From DATJLY01 sp035604195 (GTDB lineage Bacteria; Pseudomonadota; Alphaproteobacteria; ATCC43930; CGMCC-115725), in assembly GCA_035604195.1 (NCBI GenBank), contig DATNIY010000092.1, positions 1-21,403 of the forward strand: 21,403 nt of DNA, read 5' to 3'. The first letter of the stretch is position 1, and each line of letters begins with the position of its first letter. A program made the position numbers and the translations under genes. The notes beneath the pieces are model-generated. The model searched no databases. It was given only the letters and a program-made list of their open reading frames with translations, and was not told the origin of the DNA. Of this stretch, positions 15,567 to 21,403 are shown one piece after another.

Positions 15567-16685
15567 TTAGACAGACCGACTTGGGCTGGAGCGAAGCACC
15601 GCCGCCCCCGGCCAGATCGTGGCGCGGGCCCGCTCGTATTGCGGCGGATAGGTCGCAGCATGGCCCAGCGCCTCGCCGGCATGCCAGGGCCAACGCGGAT
15701 CATCGAGGATGGCGCGGGCGAGCGCAATCATGTCGGCCTTGCCCTCGGCAATGACCGCCTCTGCCTGCTGCGGCGCGACGATCATCCCGACCGCGCGCGT
15801 CGCGATTCCGGCGTCTCGGCGCAGGCGCGCGGCGAACTCGACCATGTAGCCGGGACCGACCGGGATCGGCGCCTTCGGCACGATGCCGCCGCCGGAGCAG
15901 CAGATGTAATCGCAGCCTTGCTCTCTGAGCGCTCGGGCGTAGGCCACGGCCTCGTCGAGGGTGAAGCCGCCCGCGAGCCAATCGGTGCAACTGAGCCGCG
16001 CGCCCAGCGGCTTCTCCTTGGGCCAGGAAGCGCGCATCGCCGCGATGACGCGCAGCGGAAAGCGCATGCGGTTCTCGAGGCTGCCGCCGTATTCGTCGTC
16101 GCGGCGGTTGGCAATCGGCGACAGGAATTCGTGCAGGAGATAGCCATGCGCGCTGTGCGCTTCGACCGCATCGAAGCCGATCCGCTGGGCGCGCTTGGTC
16201 GCGGCGGCGAAGGCTTCGATGACGCGCTCGATATCCTCTGATGACATTGCCTTGGGCGGGGGATAGCCGTCGTCGAAGGGCAGGGCGGAAGGCGCGATCG
16301 TCGTCCAGGCGCCGTCCTCGGGACGAAGAAACTTGCCGCCGCGCCAGGGCGGGGATGTCGAGGCTTTGCGCCCGGCATGGCCGAGCTGAATGCCGAGCTT
16401 GGCCTGCCCGTAGCGCCGGCAGGCGGCGACGGCGCGCGCCAGCGCCGCCTCGTTCGCGTCCGAATAAAGGCCGAGATCGCCAAGGGAGATGCGGCCCAAA
16501 TCCTCCACTTGCGTCATTTCGGTCACCACCAGGCCGGCGCCGGAGACCGACAGCGTCCCCAGATGCATCAAATGCCAGTCGGTGGCCGAGCCATTCTCGG
16601 CGCTGTATTGGCACATCGGCGAGACCACGATGCGGTTGGCAAGCGTCAGGCCGCGCAAGGCGAAGGGCGAGAACAGGGCGCTCAT
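15567..16685 (-). CDS. NADH:flavin oxidoreductase, old yellow enzyme family (YqjM-like)
   Basis: This 372-residue FMN enzyme belongs to the YqjM (thermophilic-like) class of old yellow enzymes, which reduce activated C=C bonds with NAD(P)H. Class features are Cys25 and Tyr27 in SPMCQYSAENG, the QLGHAGRKAS block (100-109), and the active-site pair His177/His180 in EAHSAHGYLLHEFLSP. The C-terminal FMN-phosphate region includes ADMIALARAILDDPRWPWHA. The start at 16685 gives the usual N-terminus (LFSPFALRGLTLANRIV) and overlaps the HAD stop as ATGA. A longer frame to 16802 is only readout of the HAD gene. The role is probably detoxification or catabolism of unsaturated carbonyl compounds; the coupling to a dehalogenase-like gene hints at the latter. 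Confidence 0.93.
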   Translation of the reverse strand: MSALFSPFALRGLTLANRIVVSPMCQYSAENGSATDWHLMHLGTLSVSGAGLVVTEMTQVEDLGRISLGDLGLYSDANEAALARAVAACRRYGQAKLGIQLGHAGRKASTSPPWRGGKFLRPEDGAWTTIAPSALPFDDGYPPPKAMSSEDIERVIEAFAAATKRAQRIGFDAVEAHSAHGYLLHEFLSPIANRRDDEYGGSLENRMRFPLRVIAAMRASWPKEKPLGARLSCTDWLAGGFTLDEAVAYARALREQGCDYICCSGGGIVPKAPIPVGPGYMVEFAARLRRDAGIATRAVGMIVAPQQAEAVIAEGKADMIALARAILDDPRWPWHAGEALGHAATYPPQYERARATIWPGAAVLRSSPSRSV

Positions 16686-17389
16686 ACGCCATCTCCGGCG
16701 CGGTTGGGGAGAACAAGCGCGGGCAATTCGGCGAGGCTGCGAATCTCGCGGTCGGGCGCGCCCGGCATGCGCTCGGGTAGGTGTCCATAGCGATTGCACC
16801 ACACGACGCGCATGCCGAAGGCCGCGGCGGCATAGGCGTCCCAGCCGTTCGAGGACATGTAGGCGATAGCGCCCTTAGCCACGCCCAGCCGATCGACCGC
16901 GAGCTCATAGACCTTGGGATGGGTCTTGTAGACGCCGACCTCATCGACCGAGAGCACCGCCTCCAAATAGCCGCCGATCGTCGCGCCGCAGACCGCCGCA
17001 TCGAGCATCGCCGGGGAGCCGTTCGACAGGATCGCCATCCGCATGCCGGCGGCGTCGAGCCGCTTCAGGACCTCCGAGACCTCCGGAAAGGGGTCGAGGG
17101 TGAGGTAGGACTCCATCAGCCGCCAGCGCAAATCGGCGGTGCCGATCCCCAGGATCGCCACGGCGAAATCGAGCGCGTCGCCCGTCACCTGCCAGAAATC
17201 GGCATAGCGGCCCTGGAGGGTCCTGAGCCAGGTGTATTCGAGCTGCTTCTGCCGCCACAGCGCGGTCAGGCGGTCTGCCTTGTCGCCGAGCAGATTTCGG
17301 CACTTCGCCGCCGCCGCGCCGTAGTCGAAGAGCGTGCCATAGGCATCGAAGACGCAGGCCGAGATGCCGTCCAAAGGTGGCGCCGCCAT
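16682..17389 (-). CDS. HAD type II (L-2-haloacid dehalogenase-like) hydrolase
   Basis: This 235-residue protein has all core motifs of type II haloacid dehalogenases: the nucleophile Asp15 in VFDAYGTLFD, Arg46 in the cap (WRQKQLEYTW), Ser122-Asn123 in ILSNGSP, Lys155 in VYKTHPKVYE, and Ser180/Asn181/Asp184 in YMSSNGWDA. These match the L-DEX set, so hydrolytic dehalogenation of 2-haloacids is plausible, although many relatives have other or unknown substrates. The start at 17389 is preferred over 17425 because the twelve extra codons have unusually low third-position GC and the family begins just before the nucleophile motif; ribosome sites are weak for both. Its last bases overlap the old yellow enzyme start, so the two form a small operon. 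Confidence 0.87.
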   Translation of the reverse strand: MAAPPLDGISACVFDAYGTLFDYGAAAAKCRNLLGDKADRLTALWRQKQLEYTWLRTLQGRYADFWQVTGDALDFAVAILGIGTADLRWRLMESYLTLDPFPEVSEVLKRLDAAGMRMAILSNGSPAMLDAAVCGATIGGYLEAVLSVDEVGVYKTHPKVYELAVDRLGVAKGAIAYMSSNGWDAYAAAAFGMRVVWCNRYGHLPERMPGAPDREIRSLAELPALVLPNRAGDGV

Positions 17390-17590
17390 CTGTTCGGGAG
17401 CCTTTCGCTGTCGCGAAGAAGACATTAACCGCCCGCGCCCCGGGCTGGCCATAGCAGACCGCGGCCCGGCAAAGGGCGCCCGCCGCGTCGGGCTTGCCGG
17501 CAAAACCCGCAGGGCGTATCACCGGTTTGGCGAGCCAATGACCCGGGGAATGTCGGCACGAGCCGGTTGGAGAACGTGAGCAAGGAAGGT
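17390..17590. promoter_or_regulatory. Divergent intergenic region with two inverted repeats
   Basis: These 201 bp separate the minus-strand HAD gene from the plus-strand TPR-glycosyltransferase gene and must hold both promoters. TTCGC-TGTC-GCGAA (17404-17417) is a perfect small hairpin close to the HAD start. A larger nested structure lies at 17466-17500: outer arms CCGGCAA/TTGCCGG and inner arms GCCCG/CGGGC around a six-base loop, with a five-base bulge. No T-run follows, so it is more likely a leader structure or protein site than a terminator. No clear -35/-10 was identified. Confidence 0.35.
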
Positions 17591-19717
17591 ATGAACCGCA
17601 ATCAGCGCCGCGCGGCGAAGAAGGTGGGGGGCCCCAAAAAACACGGTTCTCTTGCGGCCGTTCAAGGGATGTTCGGTGATGCGCTTCGGCACCACCAGGC
17701 CGGGCGGCTGGCCGAGGCCGAACGGCTCTACCGGCAAATCCTTCAGCTCGATGCCCGACATGTCGGCAGCCTGCATTTGCTCGGGATCATGGCCCATCAG
17801 CACGGTCGTCATGAGGCCGCCGTCGAACTGATCGGCCAGGCGATCCAGCTCAAGGGTGACGTTCCCTTTTTTCACAACGACCTGGCCGCCGCCCTCCAGG
17901 CTCAGGGCAGGCTCGACGAAGCGGTGGCGCGGTATCAGCGCGCCGTCGCGATCAAGCCGGATTACGCCGAGGCCCACAACAATTTAGGCGCCGCGCTCGA
18001 AGCCCAGGGCAAGCTCGCCGACGCGGTGACGCACTACCAGCGCGCCGTCGCGATCAAGCCGGACTACGCCGAGGCCCACAACAATTTGGGCGCCGCCCTG
18101 CAAGATCAGGGCAAGCTCGACGACGCGGTGGCGCACTATCAGCGTGCCGTCGCGATCAAGCCGGACTATGCCGAGGCCCACAGCAATTTGGGCGCCGCTC
18201 TCCAGGCCCAGGGCAAGCTCGCCGACGCGGTGGCGCACTATCAGCGCGCCCTCGCGATCAAGCCGGATTTCGCCGAGGCCCACAACAACCTGGGCACGGC
18301 GTTCCAGGCTCAGGGCAAGCTCGACGAAGCGCTGGCGCGCCATGAGCGCGCCCTCGCCATCAAGCCGGACTACGTCGACGCGCACAGCACCATGCTGCTT
18401 GGTATGAACTACCATTCAGGCCTATCGGCGGATGCGATCCATGCCGAAGCGCGCCGGTGGAACGAGCGACATGCCGTGCCGTGCCAACCAACCGGGCAGG
18501 CATACGCCAACGATCGAGAACCTAATCGGCGGTTGCGGATCGGCTACGTTTCCCCGGATTTTCGCTCTCATTCGGTCGCCTTCTTCTTTGAGCCGCTGTT
18601 GCGCGCTCATGACCGTGCGGTGGTGGAAGTGTTCTGCTATGCCGAGGTCCGATCTCCCGATGCGGTGACCGATCGGCTAAGAGCGCTTGCCGAGCATTGG
18701 CAAGTGACGGTCGGGATGACTGACGAGGCCATGGCGAAGCGCATCCGCGAGGATCGTATCGACATCCTGGTGGATCTTGCGGGTCACACGGGGTTCAACC
18801 GCTTGCTCGTTTTCAGCCGTAAGCCGGCGCCGGTGCAAGCCACCTGGCTCGGCTACCCCAATACCACCGGCCTGACGGCGATCGACTACCGTCTGGTCGA
18901 TGCTGTCACCGATCCCGAAGGCATTGCCGATGCATGGGCCAGCGAGAAGCTCGTGCGCATCAAGGGCGGATTCCTATGTTACGGACCGCCGGCCGATGCG
19001 CCGGAGCCGGAACCGCCGCCCAGCCTCGCCTCTGGGGCCATCACCTTTGGCTCATTCAACAACCCGGCAAAGCTCTCCGCGGCCACGCTTGACGTTTGGG
19101 CGGGGCTGCTGCTGCGCCTGCCGAAGTCGCGCTTGCTGCTCAAGGGCGCAGCCTTCGTCGATGCGGCCACCTGCGCCCAGTTCCATACCCACTTCGCCGC
19201 GCGCGGTGTAGCTCCGGAGCGGATTGATCTGGTGGCTCGTATCCCGGATAACGCCAGCCATATGGCGGTCTATGGCCAGGTCGATATTGCTCTCGATCCA
19301 TTCCCCTATAACGGCGCCACCACGACCTGCGAGGCGCTGTGGATGGGTGTGCCGGTCGTGACGCTGCGGGGTGACCGCCACGCCGGACGCGTTGGCGCCA
19401 GCCTGCTCGGCCAGCTCGGTCTTGATGATCTGACCGCCCGCACTGTCGAAGAGTATATCGAGATTGCCGCCGCGCTTGCCGGTGATCGGGACCGGCTCAT
19501 CGAGTTGCGGCAAAATCTGCGCGCTCGCATGCGCGCTTCATCCCTATGCGATGCGCCCGCCTTTGCGCGCAAGATCGAGGGTGCCTATCGCGAGATGTGG
19601 CGGCGTTGGCGCGAGACGATTCCTGCGGATCCGGGAGTGTCAGGTGATCTTCATCCGCTTCGCCAGCCGCCCGCGATGAAGCAAGGGAATTACGCGTCGT
19701 CGCAGATTCCCGAGTGA
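17591..19717 (+). CDS. TPR protein with GT41 (O-GlcNAc transferase/SPINDLY-like) glycosyltransferase region
   Basis: This 708-residue protein has a basic N-terminus (MNRNQRRAAKK), about seven to eight tetratricopeptide repeats (about 30-265) and a C-terminal GT41-type region (about 310-690). GT41 landmarks are RLRIGYVSPDFRSHSVAFF, DLAGHTGFNRL, PVQATWLGYPNTTGL, FGSFNNPAKLS, LLLKG, LDPFPYNGATTTCEALWMGVPVVT and a GDRHAGRVGASLL block. The family transfers a sugar from a nucleotide sugar to Ser/Thr or another acceptor; bacterial targets such as flagellin or adhesins are known for some relatives, but this one's target is unknown. The ATG at 17591 is preferred over an upstream in-frame TTG (17567): the MNRxQRRAA start is familiar in this family, and AAGGA precedes it. 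Four TPR units are nearly identical at the DNA level. No signal peptide, so cytoplasmic. Confidence 0.94.
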   Translation: MNRNQRRAAKKVGGPKKHGSLAAVQGMFGDALRHHQAGRLAEAERLYRQILQLDARHVGSLHLLGIMAHQHGRHEAAVELIGQAIQLKGDVPFFHNDLAAALQAQGRLDEAVARYQRAVAIKPDYAEAHNNLGAALEAQGKLADAVTHYQRAVAIKPDYAEAHNNLGAALQDQGKLDDAVAHYQRAVAIKPDYAEAHSNLGAALQAQGKLADAVAHYQRALAIKPDFAEAHNNLGTAFQAQGKLDEALARHERALAIKPDYVDAHSTMLLGMNYHSGLSADAIHAEARRWNERHAVPCQPTGQAYANDREPNRRLRIGYVSPDFRSHSVAFFFEPLLRAHDRAVVEVFCYAEVRSPDAVTDRLRALAEHWQVTVGMTDEAMAKRIREDRIDILVDLAGHTGFNRLLVFSRKPAPVQATWLGYPNTTGLTAIDYRLVDAVTDPEGIADAWASEKLVRIKGGFLCYGPPADAPEPEPPPSLASGAITFGSFNNPAKLSAATLDVWAGLLLRLPKSRLLLKGAAFVDAATCAQFHTHFAARGVAPERIDLVARIPDNASHMAVYGQVDIALDPFPYNGATTTCEALWMGVPVVTLRGDRHAGRVGASLLGQLGLDDLTARTVEEYIEIAAALAGDRDRLIELRQNLRARMRASSLCDAPAFARKIEGAYREMWRRWRETIPADPGVSGDLHPLRQPPAMKQGNYASSQIPE
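17942..18388 (+). repeat. Tandem 102-bp repeats encoding TPR units
   Basis: Four full units begin at 17942, 18044, 18146 and 18248, with a partial fifth from 18350, spaced exactly 102 bp. Each codes for 34 residues of the form A(V/L)AIKPD(Y/F)AEAH.NLG followed by A..QGKL.(D/E)A.....R. The first three are close to identical in DNA, including synonymous positions, while later copies diverge. This suggests recent duplication or gene conversion inside the gene. Confidence 0.9.
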
Positions 19718-19923
19718 GCCAAATTTCTCCGACAGCCAGGATCTGACGCGACCACTCTTATAGCGGGCCTTGGTTGTCGCCTTCGTGCCGGCAGCGATCG
19801 TCGAATTCGCGAGAGTCTTGCCAACGGACGATCCTGCCGTGCCCACGGCGCGCCGCGACCGGCGCCCTTCTCGACAAACAAGATATGCCGATCTTCGAAT
19901 AAAGGCGCGTGCCTCTTCGCCGT
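19718..19923. other. Intergenic stretch without a supported gene
   Basis: 206 bp lie between the convergent ends of the glycosyltransferase gene and the small zinc-ribbon gene. A minus-strand frame starting at GTG 19846 runs through it and into the 3' end of the glycosyltransferase gene, but its product is not recognised. A GGCGC...GCGCC pairing (19847-19866) is the only notable inverted repeat, with no T-run after it. Confidence 0.4.
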
Positions 19924-20136
19924 TTAGGCCGATTGATCGTTATTCTTCCGCACCAGGTGAGGGTCGCGATCGTCGGGTGCGCCGACCACGGTGCGCTCCA
20001 CCGCTTCGGCTAATGGGAAGTCCGCCGCGCAGCCGGGACAGCTGACCCGTGCATGCCGCTCGCGCGCCGTCGGCCAGGCGATCAGCATCCTCCAGCCGCA
20101 GTTTGGACAACGGATATCGACTTGATCTTTCGTCAT
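19924..20136 (-). CDS. Small two-CxxC zinc-ribbon protein, function unknown
   Basis: This 70-residue protein holds CPNCGWRM (first CxxC) and, about twenty residues on, CPGCAADFPLAEAVE (second CxxC), the classic four-cysteine arrangement of a zinc ribbon. The C-terminal third is charged and looks unstructured. A GGGGGG run lies four bases ahead of the ATG. No family name is recognised; small proteins of this kind often bind nucleic acid or act as partners of larger proteins, but nothing here shows which. It follows another small gene on the same strand (57-bp gap with a hairpin), so the two may share a transcript. Confidence 0.65.
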   Translation of the reverse strand: MTKDQVDIRCPNCGWRMLIAWPTARERHARVSCPGCAADFPLAEAVERTVVGAPDDRDPHLVRKNNDQSA

Positions 20137-20146
20137 GAGACCCCCC

Positions 20147-20175
20147 GCGCGCCGTCGTCCCGGCAGACGGCGTGC
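20147..20175 (-). promoter_or_regulatory. GC-rich hairpin between two small genes
   Basis: CGCCGTC (20150-20156) pairs with GACGGCG (20166-20172) around a nine-base loop, and further pairs flank one mismatch. It lies in the 57-bp gap between the two minus-strand small genes, just upstream of the zinc-ribbon ribosome site. There is no T-run, so it is not a standard terminator; it could stabilise or modulate a shared mRNA. Confidence 0.35.
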
Positions 20176-20193
20176 GCAGCCCGCCTGCGCTTG

Positions 20194-20409
20194 CTAGAAC
20201 TCCTCGGCGTATACGTCGGGAACCGGTAGATCCGCACCCGGCGCGATCGCCGTCGAAAACCGCGTGATGCGAGCGCGCACCGGCCGTCCATCCACGGCGA
20301 CCTCGAACCTCTGGCCGCGCCCGGGCGCGTTTCGCAGCCGCCGCAGCCCGAGCGGACGCGCCATGTCTTCGTTCTTCATGTTGACAAAGAGCCTTACTTG
20401 CGTGGTCAT
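20194..20409 (-). CDS. Small uncharacterised protein (71 aa)
   Basis: This 71-residue protein begins MTTQVRLFVNMKNEDMARPL and ends in a run of small and acidic residues (VPDVYAEEF). The middle holds a basic, Gly-rich segment (RNAPGRGQRFEVAVDGRPVRAR) that reads like a small beta-rich domain. There is no signal peptide, membrane helix or known motif. Support for a real gene is the GAGG site seven bases ahead of the ATG, the ordered, protein-like sequence and the close downstream zinc-ribbon gene. Family not recognised. Confidence 0.55.
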   Translation of the reverse strand: MTTQVRLFVNMKNEDMARPLGLRRLRNAPGRGQRFEVAVDGRPVRARITRFSTAIAPGADLPVPDVYAEEF

Positions 20410-20941
20410 GCTCTAACCTCGATGCGGCGTGATCTTTCAGGACGGTACGCTGGCGTCTTTCTCAAAAGTTGCCGCAAGTTCCGCGGCGTCTCTATTGACG
20501 TCGTAACGCAACACGGGGCCCCCGGACCTTCCGGGCAGTCGGGTCAGCCCTTTCGGGCCAACCGAGTTCGGGCGAGCGGCGATCATCCAATGAGCCAACC
20601 GATAGAGACAGCGGCGAAAATACGGCGACAGCAGCGCCCACACCAACTCCTGCCCTCGAGCGCCCAAGACCACGTCCGATCATCGGGCGATCTTTGGGAG
20701 CATACTAGATATAGTGACGCAACGCCGCATTTCCAATGACCAAATATCCACCCGGTAAAACAATGTGCCGTGGCATAACGGCAGTAACACTAGTGAATAT
20801 TATAAGATCTGGGAAAGTGCCCATCTGCGCCTGAGCGGTCGCCGGCGACGAGTTTTTTCATCATCCCCGATACGCCATTGACTTCGGCAGGAAAAGCCTC
20901 ACTTCAGAGCGAAGTCTTCCGAGCGATGTGGCGAGGCCGAC
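20410..20941. other. Gene-poor stretch with hairpins and an AT-richer right half
   Basis: About 530 bp with no convincing gene. Frames of 60 to 113 codons exist on both strands, but none has a good start site or recognisable product. The left half has two compact hairpins: CCCGGA-CCT-TCCGGG (20521-20535) and GCCC-TTTC-GGGC (20547-20558). The right half (about 20700-20830) is visibly AT-richer than its surroundings and includes GCCGT-N6-ACGGC (20767-20782) and TATAAT-like sequence near 20799-20804. It probably carries the promoters of the flanking divergent genes and possibly a small RNA. Confidence 0.45.
20838..20857 (+). terminator. Weak intrinsic-terminator-like site
   Basis: The perfect palindrome GTCGCCGGCGAC (20838-20849) is followed by GAG and a run of six T (20852-20857). 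The usable stem is only about four base pairs with a CCGG loop, so it is weak. No plus-strand protein gene ends just before it. If real, it would end a non-coding transcript from the gap to its left. Confidence 0.25.
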
Positions 20942-21361
20942 ATGGCACTGCCCGCGGAGTTTTCGCTTCTTCACTCCGAATTCAATGCGTTTCTCTTCGC
21001 GTCCCTGCTCAAGGAGGAAAGTGGCGCGCCGCTCAGCGTTCTTTCGGCGCTGACACGGCTGGGCGTCGATCCCTGGCGCGAAGGAGCAAGGCTGTCGCGG
21101 CTGCCGAAGGACGCGGCGGCCCGCGCGCTGGTGGCGCTCATCGCCCGGTTTCCGGAAGAACACCGAACTTCCTCGGATGCCCGCGAAATTGCCGATCGCC
21201 TCGTCGAGATGTTGCCCAAAGGTTCGGTCGCCGTACCGCCCGCGAATGCCGAACGCGCTGGAACGCGGCGTAGGGGTTGGGTGAGGATGTGGCTTTTCTG
21301 GCTCGGCCTCAGCCTGTTGCTCGCCAACCTGATCGCGCAAGCGCTGCAGCACTGGAAGTAA
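20942..21361 (+). CDS. Small protein with a C-terminal membrane anchor, function unknown
   Basis: This 139-residue protein has a soluble, helix-rich N-terminal part (about 1-95, opening ALPAEFSLLHSEFNAFLFASLLKE), a basic stretch (AERAGTRRRGW) and one C-terminal hydrophobic helix (WLFWLGLSLLLANLIAQAL, about 117-135) ending in a few polar residues. That is the layout of a tail-anchored or single-span inner-membrane protein with its bulk in the cytoplasm, given the Arg cluster before the helix. A GAGG site lies five bases ahead of the ATG. It is the only plus-strand gene in this corner; the window ends 42 bp after its stop. No family is recognised. Confidence 0.7.
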   Translation: MALPAEFSLLHSEFNAFLFASLLKEESGAPLSVLSALTRLGVDPWREGARLSRLPKDAAARALVALIARFPEEHRTSSDAREIADRLVEMLPKGSVAVPPANAERAGTRRRGWVRMWLFWLGLSLLLANLIAQALQHWK

Positions 21362-21403
21362 CGGCGCCGATCGAACGGCCGAGCGATGGCCCCGCGGCTT
21401 GTC

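Noticed and set aside
17942..18388. Regular repeats considered as a CRISPR-like array
   Set aside because: The units are 102 bp without unique spacers, lie inside an open reading frame and translate to canonical TPR motifs.
19640..19846. Minus-strand 68-codon frame with a GTG start next to the glycosyltransferase stop
   Set aside because: It overlaps the end of a real gene by 78 bp, lacks a clear ribosome site and is not recognised.
20437..20673. Minus-strand 78-codon frame with a GTG start in the gene-poor stretch
   Set aside because: There is no ribosome site, competing frames of similar size occur on both strands and no motif is seen; left as possible but unsupported.

Overview
The window is high-GC DNA with tightly packed genes, many of them overlapping by ATGA or separated by only a few bases. 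Together with the protein families present (hydantoinase/oxoprolinase pair, LigAB-type dioxygenase, M24 creatinase-like proteins, ATP-grasp/alpha-E/transglutaminase cluster, TPR-GT41 glycosyltransferase with an N-terminus near MNRxQRRAAxK), this suggests a free-living soil or water alphaproteobacterium, possibly of the Hyphomicrobiales or Rhodospirillales. That placement is inference; no rRNA or other taxonomic marker is present.

Layout. (1) 103-1207, plus strand: a small LigA-type subunit and its LigB-type extradiol ring-cleavage partner. (2) 1204-10769, minus strand: a six-gene catabolic operon read from right to left: FAD-dependent dehydrogenase, MFS importer of the ACS type, HyuA-type ATPase subunit, HyuB-type subunit carrying a C-terminal acetone-carboxylase-gamma-like zinc domain, and two different creatinase/M24-fold proteins that both lack the metal ligands of true metallopeptidases. 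Its end overlaps the end of the dioxygenase gene. (3) 10770-12217: a short apparent patatin relic, an ornithine cyclodeaminase/mu-crystallin family gene, and an AT-rich island. (4) 12218-15438, minus strand: circularly permuted ATP-grasp ligase, alpha-E protein and transglutaminase, a widespread but poorly understood trio. (5) 15567-17389, minus strand: HAD type II dehalogenase-like protein translationally coupled to a YqjM-type old yellow enzyme. (6) 17591-19717, plus strand: TPR protein with a GT41 (OGT/SPINDLY-like) catalytic region; the TPR array includes near-identical 102-bp DNA units. (7) 19718-21403: a gene-poor tail with two small uncharacterised minus-strand genes (one a two-CxxC zinc ribbon), a roughly 530-bp stretch with hairpins but no convincing gene, and a plus-strand gene for a small protein with a C-terminal membrane anchor.

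How the genes may work together. The six-gene block looks like one pathway: import of a small organic acid or cyclic amide, flavin-dependent oxidation, ATP-dependent ring opening or carboxylation by the HyuA/HyuB-gamma pair, and C-N hydrolysis by the two non-metal creatinase-like enzymes. The substrate cannot be read from the sequence. The LigAB pair at the left edge may be the aromatic-ring-cleavage part of the same or a neighbouring pathway. This block is the best candidate here for an undescribed system.
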